A stretch of DNA of 64,000 nt. Source: an uncultured Collinsella sp. (lineage in GTDB: Bacteria > Actinomycetota > Coriobacteriia > Coriobacteriales > Coriobacteriaceae). Under the pieces are notes generated by a model. The model did no database searches. It was not told where the DNA came from and saw nothing but the letters and a program-made list of their open reading frames with translations. Position numbers and translations under genes: made by a program. The stretch covers positions 1-64,000 of the forward strand of contig CABUHI010000001.1 of NCBI GenBank assembly GCA_902491345.1, read 5' to 3'. Shown piece after piece: positions 16,446 to 24,544 of this stretch (within the stretch, counting starts at the first letter, position 1; every line of letters starts with the position of its first letter).

Positions 16446-17666
16446 ATGGTTGATACAGATTTTGCTTGGCGGCTTACGCAAGGGCTCGTGCGGATCGACA
16501 GTTCCGACCCAGGTGCGTATGAGGGCGAGATTGAGCGCTATATCAAAGCGTTGGTTGAGGAACGGTTGGCGCAGCTGAGCCATCCGGTACTCGATGCCGT
16601 GCAGATTGCAGAGCACGAAGTACTCCCCGGACGCCGCAATCTCATGGTCACCGTGCCGGGCCAAAGCGACGAGCCGCGACTCGTCTATATCTGCCATATG
16701 GATACCGTTACGCTGGGCGACGGCTGGGATGCGGACATTACGCCGCTCGGGGCGGTCGTGCGCGACGGCAAGCTCTACGGCCGCGGTGCCTGCGACATGA
16801 AGGGCGGACTGGCCTGCGCCATTGCCGCACTGGTCCATACGCTCGAGCGCGTGGCGGCGGATGGCGCGCTGCCCCGCCGCGGCTTTTCGCTCATCTGCTC
16901 GGTCGACGAGGAAGATTTTATGCGCGGCTCAGAGACCGCGATCGATGCCGGCTGGGTCGGCTCGCGTGAATGGGTGCTGGACACCGAGCCCACCGACGGA
17001 CAGATCCAGGTGGCGCACAAGGGGCGTACGTGGTTCGAGATTGAAATGGCTGGCGTGACGGCGCATGCGAGCCAGCCCTGGAAGGGCGCGGATGCCGTCG
17101 CCGCCATGGCCGAGGTCGTGTGTTCGCTCCGTCGCGCGTTTGTGGCGCTGCCCGCGCACGATGAGCTGGGGCCTTCGACCATCACGTTTGGACAGATCGA
17201 AGGTGGCTACCGTCCCTATGTCGTACCCGACCGCGCCAAAGTCTGGGTCGATATGCGCCTGACTCCGCCGACCGATACGGCCGTCGCGAAACGCATGGTA
17301 GAGCAGGCCATCGCCGGCGCCGAAGCCGCGGTCCCCGGCTGCCATGGAAGCTATACCGTGACAGGCGACCGCCCCGCTATCGAGCGCGATCCGACCTCTC
17401 CCCTTCTAGCAGCGCTCAAGCGTGCCGCCGATGACGTGACGGACGCGGACACGACCGTCGGCTTCTTTACCGGCTACACCGACACCGCCGTCATTGCCGG
17501 CAAGACAGGTAACCGCAATTGCATGAGCTACGGTCCCGGGTCGCTCGCGCTCGCGCACAAGCCCAACGAATATGTGCCCCACGCCGATATCGTTCGTTGT
17601 CAGCAGGTGCTAATCGCGCTCGCCGATAACGTGCTCTGGGACGCGAGCGGCCAAGTTGGGGCATAA
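16446..17666 (+). CDS. M20 family metallopeptidase (ArgE/DapE type)
   Basis: 406 residues. Two-zinc hydrolase: ICHMDTV (first His and catalytic Asp), GRGACDMKGG (bridging Asp), VDEED (catalytic Glu and Zn ligand), VLDTEPTDG (Zn ligand) and a distal YGPGSLALAHKPNE His. The dimerisation domain is inserted at about residues 185-300. It resembles deacylases and YgeY-like hydrolases; the substrate is unknown. The ATG at 16446 follows GTGAGGTGCCT; the frame is open for 49 codons upstream, but that part includes the serA terminator. A short DUF1015 gene starts 39 bases downstream. Confidence 0.9.
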   Translation: MVDTDFAWRLTQGLVRIDSSDPGAYEGEIERYIKALVEERLAQLSHPVLDAVQIAEHEVLPGRRNLMVTVPGQSDEPRLVYICHMDTVTLGDGWDADITPLGAVVRDGKLYGRGACDMKGGLACAIAALVHTLERVAADGALPRRGFSLICSVDEEDFMRGSETAIDAGWVGSREWVLDTEPTDGQIQVAHKGRTWFEIEMAGVTAHASQPWKGADAVAAMAEVVCSLRRAFVALPAHDELGPSTITFGQIEGGYRPYVVPDRAKVWVDMRLTPPTDTAVAKRMVEQAIAGAEAAVPGCHGSYTVTGDRPAIERDPTSPLLAALKRAADDVTDADTTVGFFTGYTDTAVIAGKTGNRNCMSYGPGSLALAHKPNEYVPHADIVRCQQVLIALADNVLWDASGQVGA

Positions 17667-17705
17667 TAAGCCGCGAACAAACCGACTCGCGCGTTAGGAC
17701 CGCCC

Positions 17706-18389
17706 ATGAAAGCACTTCCGTTTCCCTGCATCCGCCCGGCTCAGGACCGCGTGCTCGAGGCGCTGCCTGCAATGGGCAGTATTCTGAGTGACAACGAAGC
17801 CCTGCGCGAAGCCATTGCCGATGGTCTGATGCTCAAGGACCCGGGTGCGGCGTATTACGTGTACGAATGCTCGGGCGAGCCGGGACGTGTGACGGGTGTC
17901 GTGGCGATCTGCCCGACGAGTGTACTTGCGGGCGGCAAGGGCGATGCCAGCGCCGACGTGGCCGCCGCCGCGCGCGCGATCGCCGAACTCAAAGTTCAGC
18001 CGCGCCCCGTGTCGCTCGCCTACGAGGCGTCGCCCGTCATGGACATCATCCTGGGCGCTGCCAAAGAGGGCGCCTCGCTCTACGCCGTCACCGACCCCGC
18101 GGGCATTACGCACCGCGTGTGGGAGGTCAAGCGCGAGGACGCCGTCGGCGCCATCCGTGCCATGCTCGACCAGGCGCCGGAGCCGGCACTGGCCGACGAC
18201 CCTGCCTACGCTGCCGCGCTGGTCGGGGCATCACAGCTCCTGGCCGACGATGCCCGTGCCGCCGGCACCTACACGGGCAAAGAGCCGTTCAACTTTACCG
18301 TAGCTGTGCTCTTCCCCGCCGCGCAGGTCAGCGGCGGCGCGCCGCAGGTCCCGATGGGCCTGCTCACCCACCAGATCGCGCGGTTCTAG
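17706..18389 (+). CDS. Short DUF1015-like protein
   Basis: 227 residues. The opening LPFPCIRPAQDRV..LPA and the later AAYYVYE, THRVWEV and EPFNFTVAVLFP segments match DUF1015, whose members are usually around 400 residues. The family's conserved DGHHRY-type motif is replaced here by LVGASQLLADDARA, and the C-terminal half is absent, ending right after LLTHQIARF. The stop is followed by a good terminator, so this looks like a shortened but intact gene rather than a random truncation. Function unknown. Confidence 0.7.
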   Translation: MKALPFPCIRPAQDRVLEALPAMGSILSDNEALREAIADGLMLKDPGAAYYVYECSGEPGRVTGVVAICPTSVLAGGKGDASADVAAAARAIAELKVQPRPVSLAYEASPVMDIILGAAKEGASLYAVTDPAGITHRVWEVKREDAVGAIRAMLDQAPEPALADDPAYAAALVGASQLLADDARAAGTYTGKEPFNFTVAVLFPAAQVSGGAPQVPMGLLTHQIARF

Positions 18390-18433
18390 CGAGACCAGAC
18401 CGCCCGGCACAAAAATCGGCAGCTCAACAAACA

Positions 18434-18475
18434 GGGAGCGGAGATGCAGCAGGTACATGCATCTCCGCCCCTTTT
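18434..18475 (+). terminator. Rho-independent terminator after the DUF1015-like gene
   Basis: GGGAGCGGAGATGCA pairs with TGCATCTCCGCCCC around CAGGTACA, followed by TTTT. Confidence 0.85.
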
Positions 18476-18518
18476 GCGTCGAGAAGTTATGCCGGCGACC
18501 CGTGCCGCCGCGCTCGCG

Positions 18519-19154
18519 TTATCCGCGCTGCGGACCCGCAGTAGCCACGAGCGGTTCAAGCCCCAGCTCGCGCGCGTAGTCTTCCTGCGTAAAGACTTCG
18601 ACCAGTTCAAACGTATCGGCCGCATCGTCAAACGCAAAATGCAGCACTGAGCAGTTGCCCGGCACGCGTTCGCGCTCGTCGGCCGCCGCGCCCCGCACCT
18701 GGTCCAAAAACTCCTTGATAGCCGAGCCGTGGCTCACCGCGAGCACGCACTCGTGGTCCGGACGTCGCATAAGATCGGTCAACGTCGCCACCATGCGCTC
18801 GCGCACCTGCATCTGGCCCTCGCCGCCAAACTGGCGATAGAAGTCGCGCCACGGGCGCTTGGGCATGAGCATCACGCGCTCGGCCTCAAAGTCGCCAAAG
18901 AACCACTCACGCAGGCCGTCCAGGCGCTCGTACGCCAAGCCCGGCCACAAGTTGGCGATAGTCTGCTCGGTGCGATGAAGCGTGGAGGTGTAGGCATGAT
19001 CGGGCTCAATGCCGCGCGCACGTAAAAACATGCCGGCGCGCGCCGCCTGGTCGCAACCCAACTGCGTAAGCGGCGAATCACTCCACCCCTGAATGATACG
19101 CTTAAGGTTGAATATCGTCTGTCCATGACGGACCAGATACAGATCTTTATTCAT
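18519..19154 (-). CDS. Histidine phosphatase family protein (tandem copy 1)
   Basis: 211 residues. LYLVRHGQT near the N-terminus holds the phospho-acceptor His; the second catalytic His is in AVSHGSA. The W-rich LREWFFGDFEAE supplies the acid/base Glu. Start at 19154 (MNKDLYL) follows GAAAGGACCCCT. It is a paralogue of the next gene upstream (same LREW.FG, QGW.DSPLT and SHGSA..EFL blocks), 17 bases away in the same operon. Substrate unknown; phosphoglycerate-mutase-like annotation alone would be unsafe. Confidence 0.9.
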   Translation of the reverse strand: MNKDLYLVRHGQTIFNLKRIIQGWSDSPLTQLGCDQAARAGMFLRARGIEPDHAYTSTLHRTEQTIANLWPGLAYERLDGLREWFFGDFEAERVMLMPKRPWRDFYRQFGGEGQMQVRERMVATLTDLMRRPDHECVLAVSHGSAIKEFLDQVRGAAADERERVPGNCSVLHFAFDDAADTFELVEVFTQEDYARELGLEPLVATAGPQRG

Positions 19155-19171
19155 AGGGGTCCTTTCGTTCG

Positions 19172-19714
19172 TTACCAACCCAAGAGCGAAAACGCCCCGT
19201 CGCAATAGCCAAAATGAAGCACGGCACCGTTGTCGGGTAGCTCTCCCTCGCCAGTCACATACTCAAGAAACTCCTGGCAGGCTGAGCCGTGGGAAACCGC
19301 CAGCACGCAGTCGTGCTGCGGCCTGGCCATGATGCGGGACAGCGCCCCGACCATACGTGCGCGAAGCTCACTTTCCGACTCGCCACCAAAGGCAACCGGA
19401 TAATCGCCCCAGGGCTGCGGCGGCATCTCGCGATTTGATGTGCCCTCCAGCGAGCCAAAATGCCACTCACGCAGGTCATCGACCAGCTCTATGGAACGGC
19501 CCTCGTCAACGATAAGCTCGGCCGTATGCCGCGCCCGGCCCAACGGCGAGGAATACACATGATCAAAGGCCACGCCACGCGCCGCAAACGCCGTACGCGC
19601 CGTCAGCGCCTGCTCGCGCCCGCGCGCCGTAAGCGGCGAATCGTGCCAGCCCTGCAAAATGCTCTGCACATTGAGCTCAGTCTGCCCATGCCGCACCAAA
19701 TACAGATCTGCCAC
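19172..19714 (-). CDS. Histidine phosphatase family protein (tandem copy 2)
   Basis: 180 residues from the GTG at 19714, preceded by GGGAGG. LYLVRHGQTELN is the catalytic His motif, YSSPLGRARHTAEL and LREWHFGSLEG follow, and AVSHGSACQEFL holds the second His. It is shorter at the C-terminus than its neighbour. The frame continues upstream through repeat copy 5 without homology, so longer starts are rejected. The pair arose by tandem duplication, with divergence of the C-terminal ~30 residues. Confidence 0.9.
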   Translation of the reverse strand: MADLYLVRHGQTELNVQSILQGWHDSPLTARGREQALTARTAFAARGVAFDHVYSSPLGRARHTAELIVDEGRSIELVDDLREWHFGSLEGTSNREMPPQPWGDYPVAFGGESESELRARMVGALSRIMARPQHDCVLAVSHGSACQEFLEYVTGEGELPDNGAVLHFGYCDGAFSLLGW

Positions 19715-19729
19715 ACACCCTCCCCTCGT

Positions 19730-19767
19730 ACCACCGCAAAGGGGACAGGCACCTTTGTGGTGATTTT
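19730..19767. repeat. Family R1 palindromic repeat (copy 5)
   Basis: ACCACCGCAAAGG pairs with CCTTTGTGGTGAT (two mismatches) around GGACAGGCA, followed by TTTT. It lies between the 5' end of the phosphatase gene and the 3' end of the nitroreductase gene. Confidence 0.85.
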
Positions 19768-19797
19768 GCCGCCGGATTGCACCGCAACGACGCACAA

Positions 19798-20469
19798 CTA
19801 CAGCAGCACGTCGGCAAGCGGACGCTTGGGTACGTGGTGCACCCGCGCCTCGTCGCGCCAATAATTGATGGAGCCGTCGGGGTTGGAATCGATCGCATCG
19901 ATCACCTGCGTCTCGGCCGGAACGCCAAACGCCATGATCAGCTTGAGCTCATACTTGTCGTTATCGAGCCCCATGGCATCGATCGCGTGGGGCGTAAAGG
20001 CCTTGAACATGCAGGCTGCCACCTCGGGCGTGGCGCTGCGGGCGGCGAGCATCATCGTCTGCGCGGCAATGCCCGTGTCGACCTCGGTAATGGGAGCGGC
20101 GGGCTTGCCCGGAACGGCGCGCTCGGCCAGAATCGCGATGTAGCCGGTCGGGCGCTCGCCCTCGGCAGGACCAGGCCAATCCTTAAGCGCGCCGGCCCAT
20201 GCAAGCTCATCAAATACACGCGCGCAATCCTCGGCACCGCTCACCACATGAAAACGAAGGCGCTGAGCATTGGCACCACACGGGGTCAGGTGCGCCAGCT
20301 CCGCCAGCTCAAGCAAAAACTCACGCGGCACGCGCATGGACTCGTCAAAACGGCGGCATGTACGGGCACGACGGACCAGCGCATCAAACGCTTCCAGACC
20401 GAGCTTTTCGCAACCCTGCTTTGCCATCGACCCAGCGCTTACCGGCGCCGCGGGAACTGTTTCGTTCAT
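19798..20469 (-). CDS. Nitroreductase family protein
   Basis: 223 residues. FMN-dependent oxidoreductase fold: RRARTCRRFDESMRVP is the N-terminal FMN phosphate-binding segment, LTPCGANAQRLRFHVV the second, and the C-terminal KLIMAFGVPAE with KRPLADVLL closes the domain as in the family. Likely acts as an NAD(P)H-dependent reductase of nitro, quinone or flavin substrates. The ATG at 20469 is preferred over an upstream TTG; GGGGG lies 4 bases upstream. Confidence 0.86.
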   Translation of the reverse strand: MNETVPAAPVSAGSMAKQGCEKLGLEAFDALVRRARTCRRFDESMRVPREFLLELAELAHLTPCGANAQRLRFHVVSGAEDCARVFDELAWAGALKDWPGPAEGERPTGYIAILAERAVPGKPAAPITEVDTGIAAQTMMLAARSATPEVAACMFKAFTPHAIDAMGLDNDKYELKLIMAFGVPAETQVIDAIDSNPDGSINYWRDEARVHHVPKRPLADVLL

Positions 20470-20733
20470 AGGGACCCCCAATTTCGGGCAATTGTTCTTA
20501 GGAGAATCTAACCTAAAACCTAGACAATTACATACAGCGGCGCAATGTTCTACAATTGTTGATTAATCCTCACTGGAGCGGGAACAGAAGTAACAATTCG
20601 GGAATGTGGGGCGGCAATTCGTCCTTCCCGCCCCATGCATCGGCGCCCTTGGGCGATACTTGTTGCAGCACTTTTGGCGTACGCCGCACGGAGAGCAATG
20701 AACGCGACGTGCACCACACGGAAAGGAGACATT

Positions 20734-21336
20734 ATGGGCATCTTTAAGAACGATGACCAAAAATCGAGCCAGTTTGGATTTGACGAGAAAAGCATGGCGG
20801 GCAAAGCCGTCAAGGCCGTACGCTGGATCTACGCCATCACGGGCGTCTTGGCGCTCATTGCTGGTATCGCGCTGCTTTTTGCACCCGCCAAATCCCTCGT
20901 CTTCCTAACGACCGTCTTGGGCTTCTACTTTGTGATCACGGCCGCGATCAGGCTGTTTACCGCTGTTTTCGAGCCGCTGCTGCCCACCGGCTGGCGCGTG
21001 ACGAGCATCATCTCCAACCTACTCATTATCTTGGGCGGCGTCATAATCCTGCGCAACCAGGCCTTCTCGACCGCGACGCTCACCACGATGGTGGTTATCG
21101 TGGCCGGCTTTGGCTGGATTGTCGAAGGTGTCATGTCCATTCTGGAGTCCGAGCTTTCGTCCAACCGCGCCCTCGCCATCCTGAGCGGCGCACTCTCCAT
21201 CATCGCCGGCATGTTCGTGTTTATCTATCCGCTGTGGTCGGCCAAGATGCTCGTCATCTTTAGCGGCGCCGCACTGCTGGTGTTTGGCGTAACGCTGATT
21301 GTTCGCGCTGTTCAATTTGGCAAACTGGTGCACTAG
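20734..21336 (+). CDS. DUF308/HdeD-like membrane protein
   Basis: 200 residues. After 30 hydrophilic residues come six hydrophobic segments arranged as three helical hairpins (WIYAITGVLALIAGIALLF, then ..LVFLTTVLGFYFVITAAI and so on), the internal repeat typical of HdeD/DUF308 proteins. HdeD is an acid-resistance protein in E. coli; the role here is not known. GAAAGGAGACATT precedes the ATG at 20734. The next gene starts immediately after the stop codon, so they are translationally coupled. Confidence 0.85.
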   Translation: MGIFKNDDQKSSQFGFDEKSMAGKAVKAVRWIYAITGVLALIAGIALLFAPAKSLVFLTTVLGFYFVITAAIRLFTAVFEPLLPTGWRVTSIISNLLIILGGVIILRNQAFSTATLTTMVVIVAGFGWIVEGVMSILESELSSNRALAILSGALSIIAGMFVFIYPLWSAKMLVIFSGAALLVFGVTLIVRAVQFGKLVH

Positions 21337-21819
21337 ATGCCGCGAACGCTCTTTATTGATGCCGACGCCTGCCCGGTCACGCGCGAGTCGATTGACTGCG
21401 CGCGGCGGGCGGGCGTCGCCGTTGTTATCGCCGGCAACAGCACGCAAAACCTGGAACGGCACATTCGCCGCGACGACCCGCGCGATGCCGAGCACGCGCG
21501 ACGCGGATTTTGGGTCACGACGCTCGACGTGAGCGTGGGCGCCGACAGCGCCGACTTTGCCATTGTCGAACGCCTGCAGGCGGGCGACGTGGTCGTGACG
21601 CAGGACATTGGCTTGGCGAGCATGGTGCTCGGGCGCGATGCCGCCGCCATCGGTGTGCGCGGGCGTGTGTACGACAAAGCGACCATCGACATGCAGTTGT
21701 TTATTCGCCACGAGGAAAAGAAGGTACGCCGCGCCGGCGGACGCACTCGCGGACCGGCGGCATTTACCAGCGAAGACCGGGCTCGCTTTAAGCGCAACCT
21801 CACCGAGCTGCTGCACTAA
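21337..21819 (+). CDS. YaiI/YqxD family protein (UPF0178)
   Basis: 160 residues. LFIDADACPV at the N-terminus, VVIAGNST, GADSADFAIVE, GDVVVTQDIGLASMVL and RAGGRTRGPAAFT are the conserved blocks of this PIN-like family, whose Asp residues suggest a metal-dependent nuclease fold; its role is unproven. Its ATG abuts the TAG of the DUF308 gene. A terminator follows. Confidence 0.9.
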   Translation: MPRTLFIDADACPVTRESIDCARRAGVAVVIAGNSTQNLERHIRRDDPRDAEHARRGFWVTTLDVSVGADSADFAIVERLQAGDVVVTQDIGLASMVLGRDAAAIGVRGRVYDKATIDMQLFIRHEEKKVRRAGGRTRGPAAFTSEDRARFKRNLTELLH

Positions 21820-21821
21820 CC

Positions 21822-21862
21822 AAGGTAGATTTTTGGGACATGCCTAAAAATCTACCTTTTTG
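21822..21862 (+). terminator. Rho-independent terminator
   Basis: AAGGTAGATTTTT pairs with AAAAATCTACCTT around GGGACATGCCT and ends in TTTTTG. Degenerate copies of the loop (ACGGCATGCCCC, ACGGCATGTCCC) recur up to 21950, suggesting a decayed local duplication. Confidence 0.75.
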
Positions 21863-21952
21863 TTTTAGAGATTGACGCACATCCAACGCCCAGGTCATGG
21901 CGGTAGGTTTTACGGCATGCCCCAGTTTTTACGGCATGTCCCAAACATCTAC

Positions 21953-23053
21953 TTAGAGGCCAAAGGCAGAAAGGATAAGACCCCAGCCCGTGCCGATAAC
22001 GTACATCATAATCAGGAACACGACGTTTTCGCGGGCGCTGCGGTTGGTGCGGAACAGCACCAGGTAGCCCACGCCGGCGGAGATAAGCGTGCCGGCGAGC
22101 ATCGGTGCCAGCTGTAGCGCGCCCTCCAGGTACAGCTGCGTAATGACCACGCTCGCCGAGCAGTTGGGGATCAGGCCGACAAGCGCCGAGCCCAGGACAG
22201 CAAGCGTCTCGTTGCCGCGCAGGAACTGCTCGATTGCGGACTCGCCGAACGTCTCGAGCACGGCGACCAGAATCAGCGTCACCAGAAAAATGAATACCGA
22301 GACCTGGACGGTATGCGAGATCGCGCTGCGGATGATCGACAGGACAGGCGTCCCTTCGTGGGAGTGACCGTGGTCGTGCCCATGGCCGTGGTGGTGCTCA
22401 TGCTCGCCCGTGTGACCGTGGTCATGGCTGTGTCCGTGGTCGCGCTCGTGTTCATCTTCATCATCATCGCAACCGCAATGGTCGCGCTCGCACAGCTCAT
22501 GGATGTGATCGGCGCTCACGCCCGCCTCGGCCACCTCGTCGATGATGTCACCGCCGCTGTGGTCGTCATGCGCGCAGTTAACGTGCGCCGGATTGACAGT
22601 GGTCCCCAACACGGTACGACGAATCGCCGCATGCGCGCGGGCGTTACGACGCAGGCCGCGAATGGCGGCATCTACGATAAAGCCCGTGACCAGTGCGATC
22701 AGCGCTTTCGAGGCCAAAAGCATCGCCATAGTCTGCACGGGAACCTGCTCGGCAAGTAGCAGCGGCAGCATCTCGTCGGAGGTCGAAAGGAACACCGCCA
22801 CCAACGTGCCCAAGGTCACGACGCGACCGGCGTACAGCGTTGCCGCCATGGCCGAAAAGCCGCACTGCGGCACCATACCCAGCAACGAGCCAACCACGGG
22901 ACCTGCGGCGCCGGCGCGCTTGATGGCCCCGTTAACGCGTTCGCCCGCGACGTGCTCCAAGGTCTCGAGGGCCAGATACGTCACCAACAAAAACGGCACC
23001 AGCGAGAGCGTGTCCTTGCCGGCGTCGAGCAGAATATCAATCAGCAAATCCAT
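21953..23053 (-). CDS. Putative heavy-metal exporter, ArsP_2/10TM type, with His-rich loop
   Basis: 366 residues. About ten membrane helices in two halves, each with a Pro-Asn/Gln-Cys motif: VPQCGFSAM in the first half and IPNCSASVV in the second, the pattern of the putative 10TM heavy-metal exporter family. The halves are joined by a cytosolic loop (about residues 150-245) that turns into a dense His/Asp/Glu tract (HERDHGHSHDHGHTGEH and more), a likely metal buffer. The metal is not predictable; manganese, zinc or nickel fit. Two CCTAG-containing palindromic motifs lie upstream (23096-23133), perhaps a metal-responsive operator. Convergent with the preceding operon. Confidence 0.8.
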   Translation of the reverse strand: MDLLIDILLDAGKDTLSLVPFLLVTYLALETLEHVAGERVNGAIKRAGAAGPVVGSLLGMVPQCGFSAMAATLYAGRVVTLGTLVAVFLSTSDEMLPLLLAEQVPVQTMAMLLASKALIALVTGFIVDAAIRGLRRNARAHAAIRRTVLGTTVNPAHVNCAHDDHSGGDIIDEVAEAGVSADHIHELCERDHCGCDDDEDEHERDHGHSHDHGHTGEHEHHHGHGHDHGHSHEGTPVLSIIRSAISHTVQVSVFIFLVTLILVAVLETFGESAIEQFLRGNETLAVLGSALVGLIPNCSASVVITQLYLEGALQLAPMLAGTLISAGVGYLVLFRTNRSARENVVFLIMMYVIGTGWGLILSAFGL

Positions 23054-23095
23054 GACGGATGGAACCTTTCGTGTCTTTCGGCAGCATTGTAAAAG

Positions 23096-23133
23096 TCCTA
23101 GCGGTCAACTAGGGTATTGTAGTTGTCCTAGGC
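23096..23133. promoter_or_regulatory. Candidate metal-regulator operator
   Basis: CCTAG-CGGTCAA-CTAGG forms an inverted repeat and a further TCCTAGGC follows 15 bases later, all between the divergent exporter and exonuclease genes. DtxR-family boxes also use TAGG/CCTA halves, but the match is partial. Confidence 0.3.
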
Positions 23134-23225
23134 GCGATGCCAATAGTTGCCCATGGTAAACTATCATCTCGCCACATCTCAATGAACCCGAGCCGCGCGG
23201 TGCGGCCCGTCCAAGGAGCAGTTAT

Positions 23226-24194
23226 ATGAACGTTTCACAAGCACTCGAATACGAGCGCCAGCCGTTTATTTCCATGTTTATCTATGGCGATCACGGCGCC
23301 ATGGAGTCCGAGCGCCAGAAGGGCGAGGAGGCCCTTAAGGTGCTCGAAACCGAGTACTTTACCGCCGAGGGCGATCCCAGCTTCGACTTTGCCACCGTGC
23401 GCGACCTGGCTGACCGCAACCGCGACCTGTGCGACCAGATTGGCGAGGCACGCCTGCGCAACGTGACGCCCGCGACGCTTTCGCGCGGCCTCTCCGATGC
23501 CGACACCTGCGCCGCCATCGGCAAGATGCAAAAGCGCACCGCCGCGTCCGTTATGCGCGAAATCCGCGGCGACCGCGACGCGCTCGGCGTGGCCTACGCC
23601 CGCAAGCCCATCCAGGGCACCGTGCTCGGTATCGACATCGAGACCACCGGCCGTGCACCCGAGCGCGGCTATATCATCAACGTGGGCTGGGAGATCATGG
23701 ACCTCACGAGCGACGCCGTCCCGCACGACGCCGAGGCACACTACTGCGGTCTGCCCGACATCTACCGCGGCGAGGATGTGCCGTTGTCGAACATCCATCA
23801 CATTACCTGGGACGACATCGACGGCAAAAAGCCATTCCGCGAGAACAAGGAACTGCAGAAGCAGCTGCTCAAACTTATGAAGAAGTACCCGTACATGGCG
23901 CATAACGCCGCGTTCGAAGACAGTTGGTTCAAGATCCACCTGGACGGTTACGCCGAGGCACGCCGCGCCGGCAAGATCATCGTCATCGACTCGCGCCAGA
24001 TCTGCCGCAGCCTGGATGCCGACGTCCGCTCGCTCCCCCGCGAGTCCGCCCCCGCTGCGCTCGAGAACTGGGCGCGCCGCCGTGGAACTCTCGCCGCCGA
24101 CGCCAACGAGCAGCATCTGGGCCTGGACGACACCGACCTCATGCTCCGCACCGTCCAAGCCGAGTTCAACCTCAAGAACCTGTTTGCCAAGTAG
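23226..24194 (+). CDS. DEDDh 3'-5' exonuclease domain protein (DnaQ-like)
   Basis: 322 residues. The first ~130 residues are charged and not recognised. The exonuclease domain starts at LGIDIETTGRAPERG (Exo I, Asp-x-Glu), continues with NIHHITWDDI, then AHNAAFEDSWFK (Exo II Asp), and ends with HLGLDDTDLM (Exo III His and Asp). The order fits RNase T/DnaQ-type nucleases acting on nucleic acid 3' ends. CAAGGAGCAGTTAT precedes the ATG. It is not close to any DNA polymerase gene. Confidence 0.85.
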   Translation: MNVSQALEYERQPFISMFIYGDHGAMESERQKGEEALKVLETEYFTAEGDPSFDFATVRDLADRNRDLCDQIGEARLRNVTPATLSRGLSDADTCAAIGKMQKRTAASVMREIRGDRDALGVAYARKPIQGTVLGIDIETTGRAPERGYIINVGWEIMDLTSDAVPHDAEAHYCGLPDIYRGEDVPLSNIHHITWDDIDGKKPFRENKELQKQLLKLMKKYPYMAHNAAFEDSWFKIHLDGYAEARRAGKIIVIDSRQICRSLDADVRSLPRESAPAALENWARRRGTLAADANEQHLGLDDTDLMLRTVQAEFNLKNLFAK

Positions 24195-24544
24195 AAACGT
24201 CTACGACAAACCCTGGCGTAGATCACGAGCGGCCTACAGTGGGAAACCCTGCAGCGGGGCCGCCCTACGTTCCACAGATAGATCTGCCATCACAAATTCT
24301 GAACCCTCATTTTGAACGATTTCGGCCAATTCCCGACACGTAATTCGTTGTCGGATGGCGATGCATCGATATCAAATGTGCAGCAATTGAGTATTTCTAT
24401 GCTATAGCCAAGCTGCGAAAACTTTTATTTAGGGCATACCAACCCATAATTGCGTCAAGCTTTTGGACAACATTTGGTTAGACCTCTAAAACGGCTTTTC
24501 CACTCAGCGCCATCAGCACGGTATTAGCTGACACGATATATACC
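24195..24544. other. Gene-free, lower-G+C interval
   Basis: 350 bases between the exonuclease and the nuclease-like orphan. I see a short hairpin (TCTACG...CGTAGA near 24201-24223), visibly lower G+C from about 24290 and no convincing ORF, tRNA or repeat. It probably marks the left edge of a horizontally acquired segment. Confidence 0.5.
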
